NCBI GenBank assembly: GCA_012517855.1
Contig: JAAYUD010000019.1
Span: forward strand, 1 to 41,109
Length of the DNA: 41,109 bases
Origin: Bacteroidales bacterium
Lineage (GTDB): Bacteria > Bacteroidota > Bacteroidia > Bacteroidales > Bacteroidaceae
Direction of reading: 5' to 3'
Below are positions 32,135 to 41,049 of this stretch, in pieces (the stretch's first letter is position 1; each line of letters begins with the position of its first letter). Both the position numbers and the translations under genes were made by a program. A model generated the notes under the pieces. It was not told the DNA's origin. It made no database searches and was given only the letters and a program-made list of their open reading frames with translations.

Positions 32135-33643
32135 CTACTTCAGGCTATCTAGCCATCCTTTTTCGGATTTCACCCATTCTGTTTCTTTCTGATTATCTCC
32201 CAATTGTTTACTATAATTATCCAGAGCATCAGCGTATTGTTGCATTACATTTGTGGCTTCGTCCTTTCTGTTCAGTCTCATCAATAGTAGTATGCGTGGA
32301 CGAAAAATATCCATATTCGTTGTTGTCGATATTTCTTGGGCTTTATCCAGTAGTTTCAGACATTCTTCGTCGCTCTCGTTCGTTACAGTCATATTCATCT
32401 TGGCTTGAGCCAATATCACATAGTCTTGGCTGTCGGCCAATCCGTTCTTTATGTTTTTCCGTATCAATTGTTCGGCATAGTCGTAGCGTTTGTCGTCCAA
32501 GTACATTCGGGCATTCGAGGTCACTACGTTTGCTGTGGCTTTCAAGTACGTAGGGCTCACCAGTACCGAATCGCATCCTCCCAGATTGTTCAGTCTATCG
32601 GTAAGCCATTTGCAGCTCACGTAGCGCGGTATTCCTTTCTTCACGTTCTGCGATTCATAGAACTGTCTTATCTTGTAGAGTGCCGATGGAAGTGCGTTTA
32701 CATTCATCCCCTTCAACTGCAAGAAGCAAGTGGCCACCGAGTCGGCCAGAGCGTCTTGTTCCAGCGTATAGTTCATACCCAGACGGTTTACGTCCTTTAC
32801 ATTGGCCAGCGACACGATCGTTCCTATTCCCGAGGCTACCGCAATGCCGGCAGCGACCTTATTATTGTGGTCATCGTTTATTGCTGCGTCGAGTGCTGCA
32901 TTTGTGAGTTGGCCCAGAAACATACCCCAAAAGGCGGCATGACGTGAGCGGGCTTCGGCACGCACTACATTGTCCAGCTGATGGTCTAGCAGATAATGGC
33001 ACATCTCATTGGTGATAACAGCCGTGAGTTCGTCTTCCGAGTCCAATGTGCAAAGCAAACCCGAGCTGACTACCATTGTTCCGTTGGGCAACATAAAGGC
33101 ATCCGGATCGGGAGAGGCAATAACTCTCACCGTAAGATGTTCGGCACGATAGGGATCTATACTCACCGAATAGGCTGCTGCAAAATTGGATTGTACGAAA
33201 TCACTCACGTAGCTGTCGTGATAATCAATGTCTTTGAGCTGAATTAAATAATTTTGCGATTCGTTGCTCAGTTCTTTTCGAAACGAATTGCGATAGCCTT
33301 TCTTTGCAAAATACTGATACATGCCACATTTCAATGCTATCGATTGCCAAAATTCGGCCGCGCTTTTCGGCTCGACAGCAAAGAGATAAGAGTCTCTTAG
33401 TGGAACATATAGTTGAGTTGAATCGATCAATGCCAGTATAGCAGGCTTCTTGTTGTTTTCCTTGCGAAAGACGATGCCTTGAATGGTTAGCGGGGTACCT
33501 GCTTTGTGCCGCTTGTATGAGCTTGTCAGGGTGCCTTTCATATTGAACGGCTCTCCCCAGTATCTGATGGCAGTGTCTTGTGCCGACACGGAGACCGTGA
33601 TTACTTCAATAAAAAGAATTAAAACTAAAACAATCTTTTTCAT
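32135..33643 (-). CDS. M48-like metallopeptidase homologue with substituted zinc ligands, TPR-like C-terminus
   Basis: The 502-residue secreted protein has a signal peptide (cut near VSVSAQ). The peptidase-like region (170-310) aligns by eye with periplasmic M48 proteins: FMLPNGTMVVSSGLL (183-197), then DELTAVITNEMCHYLLDH. The zinc motif HExxH reads NEMCH (212-216), with Asn in place of the first His. The downstream E-x2-AD motif appears as DALAD (297-301), with Asp at the ligand position. So two of three ligands differ and zinc proteolysis is doubtful. The last 150 residues are helical with TPR-like spacing (YAEQLIRKNIKNGLADSQDY). It may be a chaperone-like relative. It stands alone, divergent from the B12 locus. 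Confidence 0.75.
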   Translation of the reverse strand: MKKIVLVLILFIEVITVSVSAQDTAIRYWGEPFNMKGTLTSSYKRHKAGTPLTIQGIVFRKENNKKPAILALIDSTQLYVPLRDSYLFAVEPKSAAEFWQSIALKCGMYQYFAKKGYRNSFRKELSNESQNYLIQLKDIDYHDSYVSDFVQSNFAAAYSVSIDPYRAEHLTVRVIASPDPDAFMLPNGTMVVSSGLLCTLDSEDELTAVITNEMCHYLLDHQLDNVVRAEARSRHAAFWGMFLGQLTNAALDAAINDDHNNKVAAGIAVASGIGTIVSLANVKDVNRLGMNYTLEQDALADSVATCFLQLKGMNVNALPSALYKIRQFYESQNVKKGIPRYVSCKWLTDRLNNLGGCDSVLVSPTYLKATANVVTSNARMYLDDKRYDYAEQLIRKNIKNGLADSQDYVILAQAKMNMTVTNESDEECLKLLDKAQEISTTTNMDIFRPRILLLMRLNRKDEATNVMQQYADALDNYSKQLGDNQKETEWVKSEKGWLDSLK

Positions 33644-33923
33644 TATTCAGTTGTATAAAAAACGTTTGTTTTGGGTTAGAATGCTACAATATTACAATTT
33701 TATTTGATAAAAAGAACTATCTGCTGTATATATTTAATACTTTTTTCATCATTATCGTTTATTTCTTGGCATGACGTACGTCATTCAACGTTCATACCGC
33801 CGCCTATTTCTAGTATTATTGAAGCTCCAGTTTTACGGTATTTATATGTTTTTAGTCCATCTTTGTATCTTGTTTTTAGTTAGGTGTTAAATCGTATTCT
33901 GTCCCTTTTTTTACGAGAAATGG

Positions 33924-33954
33924 GTTGTTTTTGCATATATATTTTCTATCTTTG
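33924..33954 (+). promoter_or_regulatory. Bacteroides-type promoter of the B12 operon
   Basis: GTTG (33924-33927), a 19-nt spacer and TATCTTTG (33947-33954) fit the consensus with one mismatch in the upstream element. Transcription would start near 33961, exactly at the edge of the riboswitch aptamer. The 280 bases upstream, back to the M48-like gene start, show nothing else that I can support. Confidence 0.8.
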
Positions 33955-33961
33955 CAATCGC

Positions 33962-34154
33962 ATAAGGTTTTTTCCCTGCTTCTGCAGGATAAAATTAAAA
34001 GGGAATGCCGTGAAAGTCGGCAACAGTTCCCGCTGCTGTAAGTTCCAGCTTCTGTATGATATTACATGAAGCATTATGATTCGGCAATCTTTGCCACTGA
34101 CATCTCGATGTTGGGAAGGCGCCGAACCGGAGCGAGTCAGAAGACCTGCCTTAT
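33962..34154 (+). promoter_or_regulatory. Cobalamin (B12) riboswitch aptamer
   Basis: The outer stem pairs ATAAGG (33962-33967) with CCTTAT (34149-34154). Conserved blocks appear in order: GGGAATGCCGTGAAAGTCGG (34001-34020), the following CAACAGTTCCCGCTGCTGTAA, GCCACTG (34093-34099), GGGAAGGC (34113-34120) and the B12 box GAGTCAGAAGACCTGCC (34134-34150). These match the class-I cobalamin riboswitch pattern. Binding of the cofactor should lower expression of the B12-uptake genes that follow. The aptamer starts within a few bases of the predicted transcription start. Confidence 0.96.
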
Positions 34155-34164
34155 ATTTATATCG

Positions 34165-34240
34165 GATTTTACAGTCTGCGGGTGTATGGACTGAAATCGA
34201 AAAAAGGTAGGTCGCTCCTTATTTTATCCTTTTTCCGGAA
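34165..34240 (+). promoter_or_regulatory. Riboswitch expression platform candidate
   Basis: A hairpin GATTT-CAGTC/GACTG-AAATC spans 34165-34198. Right after it, AAAAAGG (34201-34207) can pair with CCTTTTT (34228-34234), giving a weak stem ending in a T-run, as in a simple terminator. About 60 nt then remain before the btuB start. Whether control acts on transcription or on ribosome access cannot be decided by eye. Confidence 0.4.
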
Positions 34241-34302
34241 CGTTGCGTTGCATCGTTTACTGTCGAATCTGATGATTGTTTAATGCTCATGATTTGAAGT
34301 AA

Positions 34303-36360
34303 ATGGTCGCTAAAAAAAGTTTTTATCACTCTCTGAAGTTTGCCGTATGGCAGATTCCTGTTCTTGTATTCTTTTTCTCTGTCTCTGCTACAGGGCAGTC
34401 TGTCCGTCCTCAAAATGTTCCCACCTGGGCCGATTCGATTCATCATCTTCGTAATGTCACCGTCACAGCCAATCGCATACCCAAAGAAATTATTCCCGTA
34501 CAACTCTTGTCGGGCGAACAGCTGCAACAACTCAGCGTACATTCCGTAGCCGATGCTTTGCGCTATTTTTCGGGCGTGCAGATCAAAGATTATGGCGGTA
34601 TCGGTGGATTGAAAACGGTAAATATACGTAGTCTGGGCAGCAATCACGTCGGTGTCTTTTACGACGGTGTAGAGCTAGGCAACGCACAAAACGGAGTGAT
34701 CGATTTGGGACGCTTCTCGTTGGATAATATGGAGGCCATTTCGTTGTACAACGGTCAGAAGAGTGCCATCTTTCAGCCTGCCAAGGATTTTGCTTCGGCC
34801 AGTGCCATTTATATGCAGACGCGTGTACCTTCGTTCGATGGTTCGTTGCGCAATCATGTCAATGTCGGGTTCAAATGGGGTTCTTTCGATGCTTACAATC
34901 CTTCAATGCTCTGGGAACATAAAATCAACGCCAAGGTGAGCACTTCGTTCAGTTCGGAACTGATGTATACTTCGGGACGTTATAAATTCAGCTATGCCAA
35001 GAAGAATGGCTACGATACGACCGAAGTGAGACGTAATGGCGATGTGCGTGCCGTGCGCATAGAAGGTGCGGCTTTCGGCAAATTGCAAGATGGTGAATGG
35101 AGAAGCAAACTTTATTTCTATCATTCGGGCAGAGGGTATCCGGGAGCTTCGGTGCGCGAAGAGCCCGGTAAGTTTTCGCATCAAGACAGGCAGTGGGATA
35201 GCGATCTTTTCGTACAAAGCTCCCTGCGCAAAGGATTTGGCGAAGTCTATGCTCTGCTCTTCAATGTCAAATATGGTTATAACTACTTGCATTATCGTTC
35301 CGACCCTCGGCTCGATGTCACTACCATGTACATCGACAATACATACCGTCAGCAAGAAGCCTATTGTTCGGCTGCACATTTGTTCAACATCAATCGTTGG
35401 TGGAGCTGTTCGTTATCTACCGATTTTCAGTGGAACAAGCTGAATGCCGATCTTACCGATTTTGTTTATCCACGCCGCTATTCCACATTGATGTCTTGTG
35501 CCACATCCGTACAGTTCGACAAATTCAAATGCCAAGCAAGCATGCTTTATACTTTTGTTCACGAACGTACCAACCGGACGGGCACCAATGCGGGCGACAA
35601 GAGTAAGTTCACTCCTACTCTGGTTGTTTCGTATCGTCCTTTTCGGAAGATAGATCTTAACGTACGCTCTTTCTACAAGCGAGTATTCCGTATGCCTACG
35701 CTCAACGATCTGTACTATACATTCATTGGCAACAAAGATCTTAAACCGGAATACACCAATCAGTACGACCTCGGCTTGACGTATGCCAAAGATTTTAAGC
35801 ACGGATGTATCAGACACCTCGAGTTTCAGGTAGACGGCTACTATAATGAGGTCGAAAACAAAATAGTGGCTATGCCTACCTCTAATCAATTCAGATGGAC
35901 GATGTTGAATCTTGGCTTTGTTCAGATTCATGGAGCCGATGTGTCGCTGCAAGCCGATTGGCATGTTGCAGAGGTAGGTATCCTGTCGCGTGTCACTTAT
36001 ACTTACCAGAGTGCACAAGACAAAACAGACCCTACTAGCCCTTACTACGGTGGACAGATACCTTACATTCCATGGGATAGCGCAACGGCGATACTGGGTG
36101 TCGACTACAAAGGCTGGCATGCAAACTACAGCTTCATCTATACTGGCAAACGCTACGAATCGTCTGCCAATATTCCCGAAAACTATGCACAGCCATGGTA
36201 TACGAGCGATGTTTCACTCTCGCATACTCTACGTCTCAAACGGTGTAACATACGTCTCACGGCGGAAGTCAATAACATATTCAACCAACAATATGAGGTG
36301 GTGCAATGCTATCCCATGCCTGGAGTAAACTATAAATTCAAAATAAATATCATGTTATGA
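34303..36360 (+). CDS. btuB: TonB-dependent cobalamin receptor BtuB
   Basis: The 685-residue outer-membrane receptor has a signal peptide (cut near SATGQ), a TonB-box-like NVTVTANR (51-58, compare VVTANR in enteric BtuB), a plug of about 60-175 (ALRYFSGVQIKDYGG, VNIRSLGSNHVGVFYDGVEL) and a barrel ending NNIFNQQYEVVQCYPMPGVNYKFKINIML with a terminal hydrophobic/aromatic strand. The riboswitch just upstream and the BtuG-like genes downstream fix the substrate as cobalamin or related corrinoids. It imports B12 using TonB energy. The stop overlaps the btuG start by 4 bp. There is no SusC-type N-terminal domain. Confidence 0.93.
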   Translation: MVAKKSFYHSLKFAVWQIPVLVFFFSVSATGQSVRPQNVPTWADSIHHLRNVTVTANRIPKEIIPVQLLSGEQLQQLSVHSVADALRYFSGVQIKDYGGIGGLKTVNIRSLGSNHVGVFYDGVELGNAQNGVIDLGRFSLDNMEAISLYNGQKSAIFQPAKDFASASAIYMQTRVPSFDGSLRNHVNVGFKWGSFDAYNPSMLWEHKINAKVSTSFSSELMYTSGRYKFSYAKKNGYDTTEVRRNGDVRAVRIEGAAFGKLQDGEWRSKLYFYHSGRGYPGASVREEPGKFSHQDRQWDSDLFVQSSLRKGFGEVYALLFNVKYGYNYLHYRSDPRLDVTTMYIDNTYRQQEAYCSAAHLFNINRWWSCSLSTDFQWNKLNADLTDFVYPRRYSTLMSCATSVQFDKFKCQASMLYTFVHERTNRTGTNAGDKSKFTPTLVVSYRPFRKIDLNVRSFYKRVFRMPTLNDLYYTFIGNKDLKPEYTNQYDLGLTYAKDFKHGCIRHLEFQVDGYYNEVENKIVAMPTSNQFRWTMLNLGFVQIHGADVSLQADWHVAEVGILSRVTYTYQSAQDKTDPTSPYYGGQIPYIPWDSATAILGVDYKGWHANYSFIYTGKRYESSANIPENYAQPWYTSDVSLSHTLRLKRCNIRLTAEVNNIFNQQYEVVQCYPMPGVNYKFKINIML

Positions 36361-37508
36361 AAAGGAAATACTATTTCTTCATCTCGGTCTTTGTATGTTG
36401 TCTTTTGGCCTCTTGCCGACAGGGCGAAGACAACATCGTACCTTCTACCCAGACGCAGGTTACTGCAGGAACGCCCAATTCTAAGATCAAAGGACTGTTT
36501 CTGCTCAACGAAGGTAATATGGGCAGCAACAAATGCACACTCGACTATTTTGATTATACTACAGGTATGTATCACAAAAATATTTATGCCGAACGCAACC
36601 CCGGCGTAGTTAAAGAGTTGGGAGATGTAGGTAATGATATTCAGCTGTATGGCAGTAAGTTGTATGCAGTGATAAACTGCTCGCATTTTGTCGAAGTAAT
36701 GGATGCCCATACCGCCAAGCACATCACTCAAATTTCTATTCCCAATTGCCGCTACATCACTTTCGGTGGACAGTATGCTTATGTCAGTTCGTATGCCGGC
36801 CCTGTGCAGATAGATCCCAATGCCCGCTTGGGTTATGTGGCTCGTATCGATACCGCTACGCTCACGGTGAAAGACACTTGCAATGTGGGCTATCAGCCCG
36901 AAGAGATGGTGATTGCAGGCCATAAACTCTATGTAGCCAATTCGGGCGGTTACCGTTATCCCAATTACGACCGTACGGTGTCTGTTATCGACTTGAATAC
37001 ATTCAAAGTGATCGAAACGATTGATGTAGCTATCAATCTGCATCGTATGGAGCTCGACAAGTACGGCCACATCTACGTCTCTTCGCGTGGCGACTATTAC
37101 CACATCCCTTCCGATACGTATATCATCGATACGGCAACCGATAAGGTCACCGATAAGTTGGGGCTTGCCAATAGCGAAATGACGCTGTGTGGAGATTCGC
37201 TATACGTATACAGTACCGAGTGGAATTATCTCACCGGCAATTGGGTGGTGAGCTATGCTCTTGTCGATACCAAAACCAAGCAGATCGTTACGCGCAATTT
37301 TATTACCGACGGCACCGAAAAGCAGATTAAAACGCCCTATGGCATAGCTGTCAATCCAGAGACGCACGAAATATTTGTGACCGATGCCAAAGATTATGTT
37401 TCGCCCGGCACCTTGTATTGTTTCTCTCCCGATGGTCGTAAGAAATGGTCGGTTGTCACCGGCGATATTCCCGCCCACATTACTTTTACTACAAACAAAC
37501 TTCAATAA
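36357..37508 (+). CDS. btuG: BtuG-type surface lipoprotein, cobalamin-binding beta-propeller
   Basis: The 383-residue lipoprotein has lipobox LLASC (Cys20). The rest is a YncE-like seven-bladed propeller (DUF5074-type): KGLFLLNEGNMGSNKCTLDY opens it, and blades such as LYVANSGGYRYPNYDRTVSVIDL and PYGIAVNPETHEIFVTDA recur. In Bacteroides, BtuG proteins bind B12 with extremely high affinity and form a lid over BtuB. The position immediately after btuB with a 4-bp overlap supports the name. It is surface-exposed by family knowledge; no sequence-level export signal was checked beyond the lipobox. Confidence 0.9.
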   Translation: MKRKYYFFISVFVCCLLASCRQGEDNIVPSTQTQVTAGTPNSKIKGLFLLNEGNMGSNKCTLDYFDYTTGMYHKNIYAERNPGVVKELGDVGNDIQLYGSKLYAVINCSHFVEVMDAHTAKHITQISIPNCRYITFGGQYAYVSSYAGPVQIDPNARLGYVARIDTATLTVKDTCNVGYQPEEMVIAGHKLYVANSGGYRYPNYDRTVSVIDLNTFKVIETIDVAINLHRMELDKYGHIYVSSRGDYYHIPSDTYIIDTATDKVTDKLGLANSEMTLCGDSLYVYSTEWNYLTGNWVVSYALVDTKTKQIVTRNFITDGTEKQIKTPYGIAVNPETHEIFVTDAKDYVSPGTLYCFSPDGRKKWSVVTGDIPAHITFTTNKLQ

Positions 37509-37532
37509 ATAACTAATTAATTTGTATTGAAT

Positions 37533-38879
37533 ATGAAAATTAAAAATTTAAACATCGTTTTATTCTTTTTGTTCGTCACGCTTCTCGGGCTTTCTTCTTG
37601 CTCGAGCGACAACAGTTTGCAATTGCCCGAAGTCAATATCGGCAGTCTATCCAAGTTTCAGGATCATGAGGTATCCATTCCGCAAGATGAGGTTCTTTCT
37701 CTTTCGGCCGAAGTGAAGAGTCAACCGGCTATCACTAAAATTTCTTGGAAAGTAAATGGAGTGGAGAAAGCGACTACCGCTAAGTTCGATTTCTCTGCAT
37801 CCGAAGCGGGTACTTACAAAATAGTACTTTCGGTGACCAACGAAGATGGCATGACTGCCGATAGTATCAATGTCATGGTTTATGGCAAGTACCGAGATGG
37901 AGTCTTCGTACTGAACGAAGGAAATATGACTTCCGAAAACGGTTTCTTAACATTCATCAGCCCCAAAGGCGAAGTTACCGATAGTGCCTACTACAAAGTC
38001 AATGGCAGCTCCTTGGGCAATGTCACGCAAAGCTTGTTCATAGCCGACAAGAAGATGTATATCATCTCTCAAAACGGCAATCGCATGAATGGCGACGGTC
38101 TGTTGGTAGTTGCCGATGCCGAAACACTCAAGAAAGTAGCTGCCTACAATGACGAACTTGCCGACCTCTCTTGGCCTACCCATGTAGCCGTTGTCGGAAA
38201 CAATGTCTACCTGCGCGACAATAAGGGAGTCTACTTGTTCAATCCTACCACTAAGCAACTTTCTTTCATACAGGGCACCGACGGAGCCTTGAAGAATGCG
38301 ATGGCTGTGGTCAAGGATAAAGTATTTGTGCCTGGCAACAAAGCTATTTTTGTGTTGCAAAACGGTGCATTGGTCAATACTATTTCCATGCCGGGCAATG
38401 TCTCGGGCGTTATCAAGTCGTCCGATGGCAACATCTGGGCTTCGTGCACCACAACACCTGCACAGATTGCAAAGATCAATTCTGCCGATTATACCATCAC
38501 GACCAACGAATTGCCTGCCGATGTCAAAATAGGTGCCGGTTGGGGCGCTACGCCTGGAATTAGTGCCAAGGGCGATTCTATCTATTTCAGCAATGCAGGA
38601 CCCAAAGTCTATCGTCACATCTTCTCCAAGAAGCAAACAGATTTCCTTACCGACGTAAGCCCTCTCATTGAGCATTTCGGTATGCTATACAATAACCTTA
38701 CAGTCAACCCCTCTAACGGCGACATATACATCAACACCATTGAGGGGTATGGCCTTAGCTTCCTTATCAACGATATCACAATATGGTCCGATTCGGGCAG
38801 TGCGCTCAAGCTGAAGTCCGACTATCACAATCATATCCATTTCCCTGCCGGAACATTCTTCCCCTCGGACTACAAATAG
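37533..38879 (+). CDS. Second BtuG-like lipoprotein with an added N-terminal Ig/PKD-like domain
   Basis: The protein has 448 residues from the ATG at 37533; a TTG at 37527 is in frame. The lipobox is LSSC. Residues about 30-115 form an Ig/PKD-like sandwich (ITKISWKVNGVEKATTAKFDF, GTYKIVLSVTNEDG). From about 118 the protein is a propeller opening DGVFVLNEGNMTSENGFLTF, clearly related to the BtuG opening, and closing FLINDITIWSDSG. It has 24 bp to the btuG stop. It probably also meets corrinoids at the surface, perhaps with another preference or as an assembly partner of BtuB, but this is inferred from similarity to its neighbour. Confidence 0.82.
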   Translation: MKIKNLNIVLFFLFVTLLGLSSCSSDNSLQLPEVNIGSLSKFQDHEVSIPQDEVLSLSAEVKSQPAITKISWKVNGVEKATTAKFDFSASEAGTYKIVLSVTNEDGMTADSINVMVYGKYRDGVFVLNEGNMTSENGFLTFISPKGEVTDSAYYKVNGSSLGNVTQSLFIADKKMYIISQNGNRMNGDGLLVVADAETLKKVAAYNDELADLSWPTHVAVVGNNVYLRDNKGVYLFNPTTKQLSFIQGTDGALKNAMAVVKDKVFVPGNKAIFVLQNGALVNTISMPGNVSGVIKSSDGNIWASCTTTPAQIAKINSADYTITTNELPADVKIGAGWGATPGISAKGDSIYFSNAGPKVYRHIFSKKQTDFLTDVSPLIEHFGMLYNNLTVNPSNGDIYINTIEGYGLSFLINDITIWSDSGSALKLKSDYHNHIHFPAGTFFPSDYK

Positions 38880-38991
38880 CTCCTTCGATATCGTTTCGTT
38901 TCAGTGGCATAAGGCTTGTTGTTTCAACAGGCTTTATGCACTCTTTACAAAGTTTAGTTAGAATCATCTATTAACGAAAAAGAAACTAAAA

Positions 38992-40269
38992 ATGAAATTT
39001 ATGAAACTGAAAGATACATTTATCGCAGTATCTCTGTGTGGTCTGATGGTTTGTGCCTGCTACGCCTGTTCCTCTGGCAACGACACGCCTATCGACGATC
39101 CTACAGCCACTGTAACGCTCAATGTCGCCGCCAATGAGATGCAAGAGATAAGCACCAACTTAAAGTTGAGCGCTCAAGCTTCTTATTTGTGGCACATGGA
39201 GAGTGCCCCCGACTCTTTATTTGTCTTGCAAGATTCCACTTCCGCTCGTGCGCTGTTTGCCGCCATCACTCCCGGAGTCTATCATATCACTTTGAGTGCG
39301 ACAGACAATGGGCAGCACTATAACCGTTCTTATCAGGTGTCCGTATCTGCTGCATCGGCTGTCTGCTCGCCCTATATTGCGGAGGTCTACGATTTCAATC
39401 CCGCTCCCGGACAATTTATCAACGAGATACCTGCCTATGTTAAGGGAAACTCCAAAGCCGATATGATAGCTGCTTGCCGTAAAGCTTTGGTGGGCAAAGA
39501 GAAAGGCGATCTCATCAGTTTGGGCGGTTTTGGCGGATCTGTCGTATTCGGATTCGATCATACGGTGCTCAATATCAAAGGACGTAGAGACTTCCGCGTA
39601 TTGGGCAATGCGTTCTTTGCTGCCGCCAATCCCAATCCCAATGCTCCCCGTGGAGGCAGCTGCGAACCCGGCATTGTCATGGTGGCTTACGATAAGAACC
39701 ACAACTCCAAGCCCGACGATGACGAGTGGTACGAGATAGCCGGTAGCGAGTATACCAATTCCAAGACGGTGCACGATTATCAGATAACCTACTCCCGTCC
39801 CACTACTGAAGCGCACGATCCCGATGGCGAGGGTGAACTGGCTTCGATAGCCCAATATATTTATTGGACCGACAATCAGGGACATTCGGGCTACAAGATA
39901 AAGAATATTTATCACGACCAAAGCTATTATCCCGCATGGATTACCGATGCCAAACTTGTTTTCGGTGGTACGTTGCTGCCCAACAATGCCATTGACGAAG
40001 GTACCGAATCGGCACATTATTGGGTGCAATACTGCTATGGGTATGGTTATGTAGACAATGTTCCGAACAACGATATCGATTCGGCTATCGACATCGATTG
40101 GGCAGTCGACAAGAATGGCAACAAGGTTCATTTACCGGGCATCGATTTTGTCAAGGTCTACTGCGCCATGAATAAAGAGTGTGGTTGGTTGGGCGAGACT
40201 TCTACCGAGGTGATGGGCGCTGTCGATTTGCATGTAACGGGTGTCAATCTGCCCACTAACGGCAAGTAG
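38992..40269 (+). CDS. BtuH-like surface lipoprotein of the B12 operon
   Basis: The 425-residue lipoprotein has a Cys-rich signal end (MVCACYACSSG, with Cys26 or neighbouring Cys as lipobox). An Ig-like domain covers about 35-125 (ATVTLNVAANEMQEISTNLK, GVYHITLSATDNGQHYNRSY). The larger C-terminal domain contains FGFDHTVLNIKGRRDFRVLGN, YDKNHNSKPDDDEWYEIAGSE and DIDWAVDKNGNKVHLPGIDFVKVY. Proteins with this layout follow BtuB/BtuG in Bacteroides and include the B12-binding BtuH group; I assign it to that group by layout and context. The loop KNHNSKPDDDEW could bind calcium. It ends the operon before a strong terminator. Confidence 0.75.
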   Translation: MKFMKLKDTFIAVSLCGLMVCACYACSSGNDTPIDDPTATVTLNVAANEMQEISTNLKLSAQASYLWHMESAPDSLFVLQDSTSARALFAAITPGVYHITLSATDNGQHYNRSYQVSVSAASAVCSPYIAEVYDFNPAPGQFINEIPAYVKGNSKADMIAACRKALVGKEKGDLISLGGFGGSVVFGFDHTVLNIKGRRDFRVLGNAFFAAANPNPNAPRGGSCEPGIVMVAYDKNHNSKPDDDEWYEIAGSEYTNSKTVHDYQITYSRPTTEAHDPDGEGELASIAQYIYWTDNQGHSGYKIKNIYHDQSYYPAWITDAKLVFGGTLLPNNAIDEGTESAHYWVQYCYGYGYVDNVPNNDIDSAIDIDWAVDKNGNKVHLPGIDFVKVYCAMNKECGWLGETSTEVMGAVDLHVTGVNLPTNGK

Positions 40270-40319
40270 TCGCCACTACCCTATTATTGTCGACGATATG
40301 ATTAGCCCAACGGTATGAA

Positions 40320-40377
40320 CATCGTTCTATCTTTTACTCTTATTCTGAAGTAAAGTAAAAGACAGAACGATGAATTT
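40320..40377 (+). terminator. Strong terminator of the B12 operon
   Basis: CATCGTTCTATCTTTTACT (40320-40338) and 40354-40372 pair at 18 of 19 positions around a 15-nt loop, followed by aatttt. It starts 51 bp after the last stop codon. Confidence 0.85.
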
Positions 40378-40416
40378 TAATAGATTGGTTAATGCCTAAA
40401 TTAAAATCATTTTATG

Positions 40417-40424
40417 TAATTTTG
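40417..40424 (+). promoter_or_regulatory. Possible promoter -7 element for the DinB-like gene
   Basis: TAATTTTG fits TAnnTTTG exactly, 55 bp upstream of the ATG at 40480. No good TTTG element stands 19-20 nt before it, so it is only half supported. Confidence 0.4.
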
Positions 40425-40479
40425 GAGTAGCAAAGATGAAATTAATATAGTGCAATGTTCGCTGAAATAGAATCAAGAC

Positions 40480-40995
40480 ATGGATGAATTAAAAGTTACG
40501 CAAATAATTAAAGAACAAACCCATCGGGCATTGTGGAGCATTATCAACGTGATAAGTTGTATTCCCCATTCAAAATATGAGAAATACTATTGTGATATGC
40601 CTTTGTGGAAACATGTCTATCATACTCTACATTCGTTGGATCAGTGGTATATAAATCCCAGTAAGTATATAGAGCCCGCATTTCATGTTGCCAACCTGAA
40701 TAGTTTGGATGTGCATACAGACAAAGTTCTCTCCAAACAAGAAGTTGACGAATATCTACTTTCTGTCACCAATAAAATCGAAGCTTATATCGGCAGATTA
40801 GATGAGAACTTACTTTTAGAGAAGCCTGAGGGGTGTAAATGGACACGCCTGACTTTAATCATTGCACAACTTCGTCATTTGCAATATCACACAGGGATAA
40901 TCATGGGATTTATTATCTGCGATACCGGAAAATGGCCATTGGTTATTGGATTGGAGAATGAAATACCTGGCAATGATTTCCCATATTTCGGATAA
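40480..40995 (+). CDS. DinB-like four-helix metalloprotein
   Basis: The 171-residue soluble protein has the DinB-type helix pattern and candidate metal ligands: His48/His51 in VYHTLHSLDQW and the pair His133/His137 in LRHLQYHTG, the spacing seen in DinB/YfiT families. ATP- or nucleic-acid-binding motifs are absent. Members of the family include damage-induced proteins and bacillithiol/mycothiol-type transferases, but most have no known substrate. It is a single-gene unit behind the B12-operon terminator with a possible own promoter. Confidence 0.82.
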   Translation: MDELKVTQIIKEQTHRALWSIINVISCIPHSKYEKYYCDMPLWKHVYHTLHSLDQWYINPSKYIEPAFHVANLNSLDVHTDKVLSKQEVDEYLLSVTNKIEAYIGRLDENLLLEKPEGCKWTRLTLIIAQLRHLQYHTGIIMGFIICDTGKWPLVIGLENEIPGNDFPYFG

Positions 40996-41049
40996 ATTCC
41001 CATGCAACGTTTCAAAGAGAATTAACATGGTGTGGGTATTTGTACAACA

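Noticed and set aside
37947-38675. A 242-codon minus-strand frame opposite the second BtuG-like gene
   Set aside because: Antisense to a clear propeller protein, with no recognisable domain of its own.
39217-40131. A 304-codon minus-strand frame opposite the BtuH-like gene
   Set aside because: It is long but without signal peptide or motif, with shadow-like composition; the plus-strand frame continues the B12 operon with lipobox and Ig-like domain.
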